Made by a program: the position numbers and the translations under genes
Notes under the pieces: generated by a model
What the model was told of the DNA's origin: nothing
Seen by the model: the letters and a program-made list of their open reading frames with translations, nothing else
Database searches by the model: none
Shown here: piece after piece, positions 43,594 through 52,057 of the stretch
How positions within the stretch are numbered: position 1 is the first letter of the stretch
How the letters are laid out: each line of letters opens with the position of its first letter
Origin: Streptomyces sp. NBC_00690
Lineage (GTDB): Bacteria; Actinomycetota; Actinomycetes; Streptomycetales; Streptomycetaceae
Length of the DNA: 64,000 bases
NCBI RefSeq assembly: GCF_036226685.1
Contig: NZ_CP109009.1
Coordinates: 6,661,501 to 6,725,500 of the forward strand
Direction: 5' to 3'

Positions 43594-43618
43594 TGTCTCA
43601 TTGAAGGTAGTCGACTGG
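43594..43618 (+). repeat. Left-end repeat, candidate TnsB site
   Basis: The sequence starts TGTCTCATTGAAGG and matches the inner right-end repeat (52006-52030, opposite strand) at 20 of 25 positions. A similar unit faces it at 43633-43656 on the minus strand, so TGTCTCA (43594) and TGAGACA (43649) form a local inverted pair. Confidence 0.6.
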
Positions 43619-43693
43619 ATCGCGTTGACCTGCCTGGACTGGATTGAGTGAGACAGCCGTCAGTAGGGCACGAGGCCAGCCTGCGTGCCTGAG

Positions 43694-43987
43694 TCATTCA
43701 CCAGGCAGTCCCGCCGCCCGCCGCCGATCAACGATGTCCGAGACTGTGTGGGTAGGCAATATGCCAGCCAGCGCGGCCTCGGTGAGCCGGTCGCCTACGG
43801 GGCTGGAGTCCTCCAACACTGCCTCGCACCACCAGTAGCGCAGGACACCCTGAATACTTTCGGGGGCGGCCGTGAGCAACTCGCGGTAGAACTCGGTCCG
43901 GCGAGCGCTGGTCAGAGTGTTTGCGATGCCCTCAGCGCTGCGCGGCACTCGGCTCAGTTCTTGTGGGCTTTTCGGCCTCGCGTTCAT
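43694..43987 (-). CDS. Small hypothetical protein
   Basis: This 97-residue protein has AAGGG nine bases before its ATG at 43987. The central part (GIANTLTSARRTEFYRELL, GVLRYWWCEAVLED) has the helical, Trp-rich look of small Streptomyces proteins such as the DUF6247 group, often found next to toxin-like or mobile genes; that match is weak and made by eye. The end reads SDIVDRRRAAGLPGE. It is the gene nearest the left transposon end and lies 215 bases downstream of the coiled-coil gene. Function unknown. Confidence 0.5.
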   Translation of the reverse strand: MNARPKSPQELSRVPRSAEGIANTLTSARRTEFYRELLTAAPESIQGVLRYWWCEAVLEDSSPVGDRLTEAALAGILPTHTVSDIVDRRRAAGLPGE

Positions 43988-44202
43988 CTGGACGGTCCCT
44001 TCCCTCTGGGTCTAGTCAGTCATCTCGGCTCAGTGTCCCGAAGCTATGGCGAAGTGACAGGTAGCCGAGTGGGACCTTCCAGATCCTGGCTCGGCGCTGC
44101 GGTCGACGGCCAGGGTCACGTGCGGCGACGGCAAGGGCGTCGCGGTGCTTGCCTGGCGGGCGCTGCCCACGCTGATCGGTCACCGAGTCTTGGCCGCGAC
44201 GG

Positions 44203-45885
44203 TCAGTTTGTCTTCGTATTGGCTAGATGGGGACCGACATAGCCCACGATTACCTGTCCTGTGGCGCCTTTCGTGTCGTCCATGAAGTACACCCGCGGCG
44301 AGGTGCTGCCTTTCGAATCTAACTTGAGATGGGCCTGCATCTCCATCCGCTCAGAGGAGTTCACCTTCTTGGGGACTGCGAATATCCGCTCTGAGCCCCA
44401 CATGTTCATCGTCGTATCGGACTCCGTCATAGCCAGCTGTTTGATCGGCCAGCTCACTGCCCCAGATCGGTCCGAGGTGCAGTGCTGGTAGAAGCCGCCG
44501 TTGAAGCCTTCCTTGGCTGCCTGTGAGTAGGAGTTCAACGCCCGAAGGGCATTCCACGCCTTGGCCGCCCATACTCGGGCTCGGTTTGTGTCGTCCAGTT
44601 CCAGGGCCGTGCTCCTGTCAGCCGTCACCAGGACCCCGTCGAGGGCATTCAGCCGCTCCCACAGGTCCTCGAACGAGTCGGGCACTCCCTGGGGTTGCTC
44701 GGCGACCACCGTGTCCTCAAAGCGCCCTGCATCACGAAGTCGGCCCCGCAATACGTCTGCTTCGGCCCGCGCCCGTTCCACATCGTCCAGAGCACGTACA
44801 GCCTCCTCCATATCCCCGTCCGAGCGCTCCACAGTCGAGTGGAGCTGCTCCTCCAGGGAGGCCACGGTGCGCGCTGACAGCTCAGCAGTGCGCCCGGCCT
44901 CCTTCAAATCCTCGTCCGCCTGTGCGAGCAGCGCCTTCAGCTCGGCAACGTCGTTTCGTATGGTCGTCAGTTGGTCGGAGCGCCGGACCACTGATAGGGC
45001 GGCCTGACGCTCCGCCCGGTGGCGCTGGCCTGCATCAGGGAACGAGAGGCTGCGTAGCGCCTCCGGCAGCGCGGCCTCGGTCGAGATTCGCTGGACGGTG
45101 CGCGCGAGACCGAACCAGGCTCCGTCCTTGGGGTCGCTCATCCGGGCCATGGTCAGGAACCGGTGTCGTGGCCCGTCTTGCGGCCATGCGGGATCCACCT
45201 GCGGAAGAAAGGTGCGCACCGAGCCCGGGGCGACGCGATGGTATTCGCCGATGGAGTCGCGGAACGCGTCGACAGCGACGGTGTCCTCAAGCAGGTACAG
45301 CGAGGCCGCGCCGGCGCACTGCGTCATGGCCCTTCTCATCCGGTCCGACCACACAGAATCGGAGCGCACCGGCCGTGCCGCTACGATCATCGGCATGCGG
45401 CGAGCCGGGTCGCACAGTACGTCGACCAGGGCATCGACACCCTGAGCGCCTACGGTCAGAGTGTCCAGGGTTAGCGGGGCCATTCCGTCCGTGGGTTGCA
45501 GGTCGCGGACCATGTCGCGGACCAGCCCGGGTCGGCCAGGGGAGAGTGGCGCGTGGCCGTTGGGGAACACCTCCAAACCAACAGAGACCAGTGCAGAGTC
45601 GTCCTCGAACGCAACAGCGGTGATGGCGGTGCGCCAGGTGGCGTCGGATTTGTCCTCGCGCAGCTGCAGGCGTATCGCGTGCTCGGCACCGTCGGCGAGA
45701 TATGCGGCCTGGTTGGTGAGTACCGAGACCTCATCGAGGTAATGGTGGCCAGATGTGAAAGGTGCGCTGCCGAATTTCTTGGTCAGCCACTGGGCGCTGA
45801 TTCGGCGAACATCCTGGAAGACGTTCTCAGAGTGCGGAACCGTAAGGGTGGTCCGATGAGCGAGTGGGTTGCTGTTGAGGTCCAT
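44203..45885 (-). CDS. Unrecognised coiled-coil protein, transposon cargo
   Basis: This is a 560-residue cytosolic protein I cannot name. Residues 1-290 form a mixed domain (SAPFTSGHHYLDEVSVLTNQ, SVGLEVFPNGHAPL, MPMIVAARPVRSDSVW, SLYLLEDTVAVDAFRDS). Residues 300-395 are a long coiled coil with heptads and a basic start (AERQAALSVVRRSDQL). Residues 405-560 are a compact C-terminal domain (FEDLWERLNAL, WAAKAWNALRALNSYSQAA, GGFYQHCTSD, MTESDTTMNM) ending RVYFMDDTKG and VIVGYVGPHL. That ending resembles C-termini I associate with uncharacterised actinobacterial defence-island proteins. It follows the DGQHR gene by 237 bases, across a terminator. ATG 45885. Confidence 0.75.
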   Translation of the reverse strand: MDLNSNPLAHRTTLTVPHSENVFQDVRRISAQWLTKKFGSAPFTSGHHYLDEVSVLTNQAAYLADGAEHAIRLQLREDKSDATWRTAITAVAFEDDSALVSVGLEVFPNGHAPLSPGRPGLVRDMVRDLQPTDGMAPLTLDTLTVGAQGVDALVDVLCDPARRMPMIVAARPVRSDSVWSDRMRRAMTQCAGAASLYLLEDTVAVDAFRDSIGEYHRVAPGSVRTFLPQVDPAWPQDGPRHRFLTMARMSDPKDGAWFGLARTVQRISTEAALPEALRSLSFPDAGQRHRAERQAALSVVRRSDQLTTIRNDVAELKALLAQADEDLKEAGRTAELSARTVASLEEQLHSTVERSDGDMEEAVRALDDVERARAEADVLRGRLRDAGRFEDTVVAEQPQGVPDSFEDLWERLNALDGVLVTADRSTALELDDTNRARVWAAKAWNALRALNSYSQAAKEGFNGGFYQHCTSDRSGAVSWPIKQLAMTESDTTMNMWGSERIFAVPKKVNSSERMEMQAHLKLDSKGSTSPRVYFMDDTKGATGQVIVGYVGPHLANTKTN

Positions 45886-46068
45886 GACGGCTCTTCACGT
45901 GAGTGCTCGGCAAGGGGCGCTGAGATGGTCTATGTGGTGGCGACGGTCGTCTCGTTTGGAAGCCCTGCACAACCAGGACCTCTGCGTACGTCAACGCCCT
46001 GATGCGTCCAGGACGCATCCTCCGGGCCGGAGCGGTCCAGCCAGTCCACTGGCGGCGATCGCACATCG

Positions 46069-46106
46069 CGAGGGGCGCCGTTCCAAGGACAGGAAGGCGC
46101 CCCTCG
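46069..46106 (-). terminator. Terminator after the DGQHR gene
   Basis: CGAGGGGCGCC (46069-46079) pairs with GGCGCCCCTCG (46096-46106) over a 16-base loop, 17 bases past the DGQHR stop. It implies that the coiled-coil gene has its own promoter or is read through. Confidence 0.8.
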
Positions 46107-46122
46107 TGGGTCGTGTGATCGG

Positions 46123-47388
46123 CTACAGACCGGCGGGAGCTTTCTTGTACCAGCCGGTGATGACGCCCACCAGGTGGACGATGTTCTGGGTCCGCATGAT
46201 CGGCGAGGCGGCGTTGAGCTCGAAGTCCGCGTTTGCCTCAGTGGTGCGCCAAATGCTGTTCTCGGTGACCGGCGCGGCCATGTGAGGGTCGAGTCGTTTG
46301 AAGAACTCAGTGATGTCGTCGAGCTCCACCGGGTTGTCGCCCGAGCGCAGTTCTCGGAACACCCCGCTCAGGACGCGCAGCATGCCCACTGAGCCGAGCA
46401 GCGAGGTACGGCGGAGCTTCTGCGACATGGTCAGCTCATCGGCCTGGCGCTCCGACTCAGGGTCGTCCTCAGTGATGGCGGCGAGGTCGGCGAAAGCGTT
46501 GGAGATGACGTCGAGGAAGTCCTTGACCTGCTCGATGACCTCGCCGTCAGTCAGGGTCTGCTCGGCCTTCTTGCTGATCCGACCGCCTGCCCCGGCGATG
46601 ACGGCGCGGGTGATGTCGGCGACGTGCTTGGCTCCCATGAGGTTGGGATTCTTCAGGGTCATGCGGTCCTGCTCGGCGTCGACCCGGCCCTTGAGCAGCG
46701 GGTGGTCGATGACGTCGGACAACGTACGGTTGGCGACCTTGTAGCTGTCGAAGCGGGCGCGGACGGCACTGCTGATGCCCTTGGCGTTGTCGGCGACGTC
46801 AACGAACATCTGCTGGGCCTTGATCGGGTCCGGTTCCACATAGATGTCCAGACCGACGAACTCGGCCTTCAGTCGGTTCATCTGGCCGATGAGCCTCTCG
46901 CGTTCGGCCTGGAGCTTGACGGCTTTCTCCGGGCTGACCTTGCGCGCCATCTCACGGTCGAGGCCAGAGATGGCGTCGGTGATGCGCTGCTTCTCGATGG
47001 AGACACCAAGCACACGGTGCTGGCCGTCGATGGTGCGCAGAGAGGAGATACCGCCGATTGCCCACGGGACTGTGAGGTAGCCGACGGCGCCATGCTCGTC
47101 CACCTTCTCGAAGGTGCAGCCTCCGCCGTCGCGGGCCAACAGGGCGGGGGCGACCCAATCCTTCTTGGTGTCGAGGTACTCGCCGAAGTGCTTGGCGTGG
47201 AGGCGGTCGACCTTGCGGTTGTCCTTGTCGACGTTGGTCGGGTCGGGGACAGGGAGGATGGTGGGGAGATCAAGGAGGGGAACGCGCGTGCTGTAGACGT
47301 CGCGGCCTCCCTGGGGAGTCTTGATTGCCAAGTACGTACTGGAGTCCTGCGGCTTGGACAGACGCAGCGGATCAACGTTGATGCTCAA
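46123..47388 (-). CDS. DGQHR-domain protein, DndB-like
   Basis: This 421-residue protein contains TIDGQHRVLGVS with DGQHR at 121-125, the signature of the DndB/DpdB-type ParB-like superfamily. These occur in phosphorothioate and 7-deazapurine DNA modification systems, where DndB acts as regulator. Supporting segments are NRKVDRLHAKHFGEYL (residues 57-72), VDVADNAKGISSAVRARFDS and MTLKNPNLMGAKHVADI. No dndA/CDE, dpd or ssp genes are present, so it is solitary. The start is TTG 47388 with AGGGG before it; no nearby ATG fits. AT-rich DNA with a TTGAAGTTCAA palindrome precedes it. It is probable defence or DNA-modification cargo (inference). Confidence 0.85.
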   Translation of the reverse strand: MSINVDPLRLSKPQDSSTYLAIKTPQGGRDVYSTRVPLLDLPTILPVPDPTNVDKDNRKVDRLHAKHFGEYLDTKKDWVAPALLARDGGGCTFEKVDEHGAVGYLTVPWAIGGISSLRTIDGQHRVLGVSIEKQRITDAISGLDREMARKVSPEKAVKLQAERERLIGQMNRLKAEFVGLDIYVEPDPIKAQQMFVDVADNAKGISSAVRARFDSYKVANRTLSDVIDHPLLKGRVDAEQDRMTLKNPNLMGAKHVADITRAVIAGAGGRISKKAEQTLTDGEVIEQVKDFLDVISNAFADLAAITEDDPESERQADELTMSQKLRRTSLLGSVGMLRVLSGVFRELRSGDNPVELDDITEFFKRLDPHMAAPVTENSIWRTTEANADFELNAASPIMRTQNIVHLVGVITGWYKKAPAGL

Positions 47389-47695
47389 TACAAGCCCCTA
47401 TCGGGTCAGTTGTGATCTTATATTGCACTTCAGTTTGAAAAGACTACCACGCAGCGCTCTATCTTGCAGAATAAGTTCTTAATTCCCCTCTTAAGTTGAA
47501 GTTCAAGCCTCACGTCATGGAGTGCGAGCTGGCCGCGCAGCCGTGGGCGACTACGTACAGGCCGGGGGCGTGCGTACCGCCCCCGGCACCCTCTTCGCTG
47601 GCATCCTCGGCGCTTAGATCATCCAGCTGAGGCGTGTCGCAGATGGCAACCGGCTCGCCGCCGAGCCGACCAGTCGGGCGGGTCGGGGGGTTCGC
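47389..47695. promoter_or_regulatory. AT-rich control region upstream of the DGQHR gene
   Basis: There is no gene here. 47400-47510 is clearly AT-rich and should hold the DGQHR promoter. TTGAA-G-TTCAA (47496-47506) is a small perfect palindrome. The stretch 47520-47616 reads in one plus frame as a gene tail (DYVQAGGVRTAPGTLFAGIL then stop) and may be debris. Confidence 0.5.
47561..47587 (-). terminator. Hairpin after tniQ
   Basis: GCCGGGGGC (47561-47569) pairs with GCCCCCGGC (47579-47587) over 9 bases. It lies about 110 bases beyond the tniQ stop and upstream of the DGQHR gene, so it probably ends the tns operon. Confidence 0.55.
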
Positions 47696-48319
47696 TCATT
47701 GCTGGTGGCGTCCCAAGCGACGGCCTCGGTGGACGTAGTAGAGCAGGGACGAGTAGGACACGGAGTAGTCGTGCTCGTCCATGAGCTCCGCCCAGATAGC
47801 TCTGCCGCGAACCCCTCGGGCGAGCATTTCGTCGACCAGGCGGATGACGGGGACCATGACCGGGTCCTTGCGGAACTTCACATCGCGATCAGCGGGCTGT
47901 GTGCTGTCCAGCACGAGCCGGACCACCCGCTGCGGGATCTCGTAACGCTCAGCTAGCGCACGGACCGTCATGGTCCCGTCGCGGGCGTCATCGGAGATGA
48001 GATAGGAGAGTTCGCCACGTCCCTGCAACAGGTCTTTGCCAGGGTAGCGGGGGTTGGGCTTCGCGCGTCTTCGGGGCGAGCTGGCGTCCGCGAGCGCCCG
48101 CTCCAGGGCCTGGGGGGACCGTCCGGCGGCGTCGGCGAGCCGGTCCAGGAGGGGCTTGCCGAACCAGAACGGCGGCCCGCAGAGATATCCGTGCAGGTAG
48201 CTGGGCTTGAGGTGGTTGGCGCGGGCGAGACGCCGGATGAAGGAGTCGGTTTCCTCACCGAGTCGTGGTGCGACCTGGACTGGCAGCCGGGCCAGCCGCC
48301 CCGCCAGAGCCCCGGTCAC
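47696..48319 (-). CDS. tniQ: TniQ-family transposition targeting protein
   Basis: This is a short, 207-residue member. The N-terminal TniQ core is present: RLPVQVAPRLGEETDSFIRRLARANHL split as LPVQVAPRLGEE and SFIRRLARANHL, then YLHGYLCGPPFW. The second half is basic and carries HTH-like segments (MTVRALAERYEIPQRVVRLVL, GVRGRAIWAELMDEHDYSVS). TniQ proteins connect target DNA to TnsC. No zinc-finger cysteine cluster is visible. GTG 48319 overlaps the tnsC stop (GTGA). The small size and added HTH suggest direct DNA recognition by this protein (inference). Confidence 0.82.
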   Translation of the reverse strand: MTGALAGRLARLPVQVAPRLGEETDSFIRRLARANHLKPSYLHGYLCGPPFWFGKPLLDRLADAAGRSPQALERALADASSPRRRAKPNPRYPGKDLLQGRGELSYLISDDARDGTMTVRALAERYEIPQRVVRLVLDSTQPADRDVKFRKDPVMVPVIRLVDEMLARGVRGRAIWAELMDEHDYSVSYSSLLYYVHRGRRLGRHQQ

Positions 48320-49365
48320 CGGGTGACCACCCTTCTTGACGGCTTCACGGTGGTCTCCGCCGCATGGTCCAGGGGGATCGCGTCGATTCCTCGCTTGGTC
48401 ACGCGTTCGGTGCCGCTCAGGATCGCGTCGATCGCGGCCCCTCGGATGGCGTGGGACAGCGCTCCGATCATGCCGTCGGCCCGATCGTGGAGGTAACGGT
48501 CCAGCCTGACGAGGCTGCCCGGCGGGTGATCGTGTAGCAACAGGGTCGCTTCCATGGTCGCGACCAGTCCCTTCCACTCCTCGCCGTAGGGGAACGGGCG
48601 GGTGGGGACGAGAGTGAAGCGGCCCGCGATCTGGGCGCCCCGGGTGCCGGCCAGCAGCTCGCTTGTTTCCAGGTTGATGCCCGCGTAGACGAATGTCGCG
48701 GGGATGCGCTCGGAGAAGTACTTCAGGGTGTCGGAGACCTCGGCTCCGGCCCGTGTGACCTGCGAGACGTTGTGGATTTCATCGACGAGGACCAGGCCGG
48801 TGCGGGTGTCCGTGCAGACGCCGACAACCGCCTCGATAATGTCCGTCATGTTCGACCTGCCCCGGACCGGCAGTCCCAGGAACCGTGCGAACTCGGCGGC
48901 GACCATGCGGGCGGTCGCCGCAGGCGGGACGGTGATGTAAAGCACCGGGATGCGGTCGGCGACGTTCGGATGGCGGGCCTGGTCGAGGAGTTCGTGGGCG
49001 AGCCCGAGCTGGGTGATTGCGCTGGTCTTGCCCGTGCCGGGCAGCCCGGAGACCATCAGGCCGCGACGGGCGCTGATCGCGTGCCGGTTGAGCAGGACCA
49101 GTCTCCGGCCGCAGACCACCGTTTTCTCGACGAACGAGGTGGCGACCACGAGCATCCGTGCGTGATGGTCGAGCCGGTCCTCGTCATAGAGCGCCCGCTC
49201 GGCCGGGGAGAGCTTGCCCAATTCGCTGGAAGACAGCAGGACCGGTGGCTCGGGTGGGCCGGCGGCGAACCTCCGCCATCCGTCCAGGGTGGTCAGCTGC
49301 CGGTTGGCCTCGGCGTCTGCCTCCTGCAGAACGGTGTGCCGGGTTGCCGGTTCGGAGATGGTCAC
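48316..49365 (-). CDS. tnsC: TnsC/TniB-type AAA+ transposition regulator
   Basis: This 349-residue ATPase has Walker A GLPGTGKT at 107-114 and Walker B LVLVDEIHNV at 191-200, then SDTLKYFSERIPATFVYAG, matching TniB/TnsC. It forms ATP-dependent filaments on target DNA and activates the TnsB transposase. GTG 49365 overlaps the tnsB stop (GTGA) and its own stop overlaps tniQ, so all are translationally coupled. The frame is open further upstream to 49776, but that part is antisense of tnsB coding. Confidence 0.9.
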   Translation of the reverse strand: MTISEPATRHTVLQEADAEANRQLTTLDGWRRFAAGPPEPPVLLSSSELGKLSPAERALYDEDRLDHHARMLVVATSFVEKTVVCGRRLVLLNRHAISARRGLMVSGLPGTGKTSAITQLGLAHELLDQARHPNVADRIPVLYITVPPAATARMVAAEFARFLGLPVRGRSNMTDIIEAVVGVCTDTRTGLVLVDEIHNVSQVTRAGAEVSDTLKYFSERIPATFVYAGINLETSELLAGTRGAQIAGRFTLVPTRPFPYGEEWKGLVATMEATLLLHDHPPGSLVRLDRYLHDRADGMIGALSHAIRGAAIDAILSGTERVTKRGIDAIPLDHAAETTVKPSRRVVTR

Positions 49366-51236
49366 GGACGCCTCCAGGGGTTCGCGAGCGGGTCGAACAG
49401 GCCCAGTGGGATGACTTCGGCTAGCTCGCTGTCCGCTGGGTCCTCCTGAGCGGCCTCGGCGGCGGGCGGCTCGGGGACCGGCCTCTCGGGGGCGGTGGCC
49501 CAGGTCCGAGCGGCGACGCGTCGGGACCGCTTCGCCGCAGGGCCCTTCTTCGGGGCGGGGCCGTCGTGGGCCCGTCGCAGCAGGGCAGCGGCGGCGTCCG
49601 CGATCTGTTCCTCGGTGCCGCCGGGGACCTGTTCGCAGGCGTGGTCCCAGGCCAGCTCCCCGAACGGGACGCCGACGCGCCGCAGGTGTTTCCAGAAGAC
49701 GGTGATCCACCGATCGTGCTGGCGGTCTCGTACCCAGATCCGGGAGATGTCGTAGGGATCGTGGTGGATCTCCCACAACCCCTTCTTTTCCACCGCGCCG
49801 GAGTGCTGGCGGCGCATGGGGCCCAACTCGCCGTCGTCGTAGGTGCGGTGCTTGATCCGGATGCCGTAGCTGTTGATCGCCTGCCAGCGCTCGGGCAGCA
49901 GCTCGATGTAGTCCTCGCCGTTCAGTGGGACCGGGACGTAGCCGCAGGACTGCAGCAACGTCGCGTACTTCTCGTTCGGCGAGAACGCCCGCTTCGGGGC
50001 GTCCGGGTCGCGTAGCCCGTCATGTGGCCTGGTTTGCCACACAGCAATGATCCACTCGTCGAGGAGGTTCTGGAGTTCGGGCAGCGACCACAGGGGTCTG
50101 TCCTCCAGCTTCCGGCCGCGGCGGTCCGGGTTAGAGCCGGTGTAACCCGCGACGAACTGCGCGAAGAGCGTGGCCACCGAACCCAGTGTCTTCTCGATCG
50201 TGCCCTTGTCGGTCGGCGTCGCCTTGTGCGCCGGTTGCAGATTGATGCCCAGATACCGGCAGGAGGCACGGAAGTTGTTCGAGATGAACACCTTGCCGTG
50301 ATCGCAGACGATTGTCTCCGGCACGATCACTGGCCTCGCCGCCGCGTGCTCCAGCCGCTCGTCCAAGCTCAGCAACCGCCGGTGCGGCAGCACCGAACGG
50401 GACATCCGCAGAGCCTGTGACCAGCCCGGACGCATCGCCTCCGGAGTGACGCTGCGGGCCAGCAGCGCGGACGCGTCCGCGGCCTTGGTGGTCGGCCGCA
50501 GCACCGCCGCGGTGATCGACCTCGTCGCGACATCGACCATCGCGGTCAGCTCGACCTTCTCCGCGATGCCGTCGTCCAGCCGCACCAGCACATCCAGCGG
50601 GGTCGAGTCGATCTGCATCAGCTCGCCCGGCGCGCTGGCGGGGACTTCCCCGAACGGGGCGGACGGCCGGGCGTTGACCGACCGGCGGGCGCGGGCCGAG
50701 CCCGTCGCGTGAGTGCCGATCGCCAACTTGCTGTAGAGCCGGTAGAGGGTGGCCCGTGAGGGAGCCTCGATGGCGGCGGCGTCCGCGCGGTCGGCCAGGA
50801 TCTCCTTGGCCCGCCAGACAACGAACCCGATCGTCTTCGACGAATCCTCGCCCGTCTCGCCGATCGCCTGCCGCATCGCCTCCACCACAGCGGGATCGAC
50901 CTTGCCGAAGGCCGGCATCTGCTTGGCCGACCGGCCATCGGCCAATCCGATCAGCCCGTCTCGCTGATATCGCTGACGCCGCTGCTTGATCCCGCTGGCC
51001 GTCACCTGATGCCCGGCAGCCGTCAGCTCGGCAGCCTTCGCGCGCTCGCGCTCAGCCAGCGAATGCCGCTTCGGGTCGAACTGTGGCCGGGGCACCGCTC
51101 CTTCGACGGCGTCCGGAGCGAGGCCGTGCAGCACCTCCAGGATGTGCCACTCCCACCAGCAGGCCCGTTCGGCTGCCGTCTCGGGAAACTCCGCGAGCCG
51201 GGCCGTGGGCGGGACCCTCCGCCCCCTCCCGCTCAT
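49362..51236 (-). CDS. tnsB: TnsB-like DDE transposase
   Basis: This 624-residue transposase has an N-terminal HTH (GIKQRRQRYQRDGLIGLAD) and a Mu/TniA-type rve core with Asp210 in MQIDSTPLDV, Asp312 in IVCDHGKVF and Glu348 in DKGTIEKTLGS, a DD35E spacing. Next is a Mu C-terminal beta-barrel (INSYGIRIKHRTYDDGEL, YDISRIWVRDR) and a Pro/Ala-rich tail that probably contacts TnsC. It binds the end repeats and joins 3' ends to target DNA. ATG 51236 overlaps the tnsA stop. No disruption is visible, so the enzyme is probably active. Confidence 0.93.
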   Translation of the reverse strand: MSGRGRRVPPTARLAEFPETAAERACWWEWHILEVLHGLAPDAVEGAVPRPQFDPKRHSLAERERAKAAELTAAGHQVTASGIKQRRQRYQRDGLIGLADGRSAKQMPAFGKVDPAVVEAMRQAIGETGEDSSKTIGFVVWRAKEILADRADAAAIEAPSRATLYRLYSKLAIGTHATGSARARRSVNARPSAPFGEVPASAPGELMQIDSTPLDVLVRLDDGIAEKVELTAMVDVATRSITAAVLRPTTKAADASALLARSVTPEAMRPGWSQALRMSRSVLPHRRLLSLDERLEHAAARPVIVPETIVCDHGKVFISNNFRASCRYLGINLQPAHKATPTDKGTIEKTLGSVATLFAQFVAGYTGSNPDRRGRKLEDRPLWSLPELQNLLDEWIIAVWQTRPHDGLRDPDAPKRAFSPNEKYATLLQSCGYVPVPLNGEDYIELLPERWQAINSYGIRIKHRTYDDGELGPMRRQHSGAVEKKGLWEIHHDPYDISRIWVRDRQHDRWITVFWKHLRRVGVPFGELAWDHACEQVPGGTEEQIADAAAALLRRAHDGPAPKKGPAAKRSRRVAARTWATAPERPVPEPPAAEAAQEDPADSELAEVIPLGLFDPLANPWRRP

Positions 51237-52039
51237 CGGACACCGCTGCCGGTCAGGCCCACAACCGTGTGCGGCCCCATCATCTCAACCGACAGATCCG
51301 CAGCGGCCAGCTCCTGAAACCAGAGCAGATGAAACAGGGTTGGCAGCGTCGCAAGCCGGTCACCCGCCGCGTCCGCCCCGCCCAGCAGCGGACCCGGCGT
51401 CGCGAAGACCTCCCGCAGCCGGTCCGCGGCCGTGCGGTGCAGGCACCGCGGGTGCCGGTAGCGCGACAGCCACCGGACATTCGCCACCAGCACCGCCTCC
51501 GGCACCCCGACCCGCTCGAACCCCCACCCCGCCTGAGCACAGGCGATCCGCGTCACCTCGAACGCCTCCGTGTCCTTCGGCTCGATCCGCTCATCCGCGC
51601 GGACGTCGATGACCACCGCCGAGCCGTCCGCTCGGCGTACGAAGTAGTCCGGGGCGTGCCGACGCTCCCGCTTGCCGTCGTCCCAATGCAGCCAGAACGG
51701 CTGAGAGGCGATCCCCACCACCCCGGGATCGAAGTCCATGAGCACAAGCCGGTCCCGCTCCAGCCAAGACTCGAAGCCGACATGCTGCCCGGTCGTGGCC
51801 GCCCAGTACCAGCCGGAAAAGTGACGCTCACCCCGCGACCAGCGAAACGGCCGCACTGGCGCCACGTCCTCGAAACGGGCTGTCACACAGTCCAGCAGCG
51901 GACGCCGCCGACGTACGCGTACAGCGTCCACGTACGACAGCTCGACGTACGCCCCCGCAAGATCTACCCCAGCCAGCACGGCCACCCAGTCCCCAGTGCG
52001 ATCACCCACTCGACTAGGTTCACTGAGACGGAAGGCCAT
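51233..52039 (-). CDS. tnsA: TnsA-like heteromeric transposase endonuclease subunit
   Basis: This protein makes the 5'-strand cut that frees the element. The restriction-endonuclease-like core shows GFESWLERDRL (Glu), RRHAPDYFV (Asp) and AVVIDVRADERI. The last motif has Arg where TnsA of Tn7 has the catalytic Lys. A C-terminal helical domain (RLREVFATPGPLL, LFHLLWFQELAAADLS) should contact TnsC. The start is uncertain: ATG 52039 is listed, the frame opens at 52102, and GTG 52009 is possible. Codons before about residue 10 overlap the end repeats, favouring a later start. It is first of the tnsABC-tniQ operon. Confidence 0.85.
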   Translation of the reverse strand: MAFRLSEPSRVGDRTGDWVAVLAGVDLAGAYVELSYVDAVRVRRRRPLLDCVTARFEDVAPVRPFRWSRGERHFSGWYWAATTGQHVGFESWLERDRLVLMDFDPGVVGIASQPFWLHWDDGKRERRHAPDYFVRRADGSAVVIDVRADERIEPKDTEAFEVTRIACAQAGWGFERVGVPEAVLVANVRWLSRYRHPRCLHRTAADRLREVFATPGPLLGGADAAGDRLATLPTLFHLLWFQELAAADLSVEMMGPHTVVGLTGSGVR

Positions 52040-52057
52040 ACGGCTGGGTTCGTTGAG
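52006..52057 (-). repeat. Right-end repeats, candidate TnsB sites
   Basis: Two related units read inward on the minus strand: CTCAACGAACCCAGCC within 52036-52057 and CGTCTCAGTGAACCTAGTCG within 52006-52030, about 28 bases apart. The inner unit matches the left-end copy at 43594-43618 in inverted orientation. They overlap the first possible codons of tnsA, producing a repeated EPSR in that frame. Confidence 0.65.

Noticed and set aside
43212..43697. 161-codon open frame on the minus strand left of the transposon
   Set aside because: Arg/Ser/Pro-rich translation, no ribosome site, no domain, and it runs through the end repeats; typical of an antisense high-GC frame.
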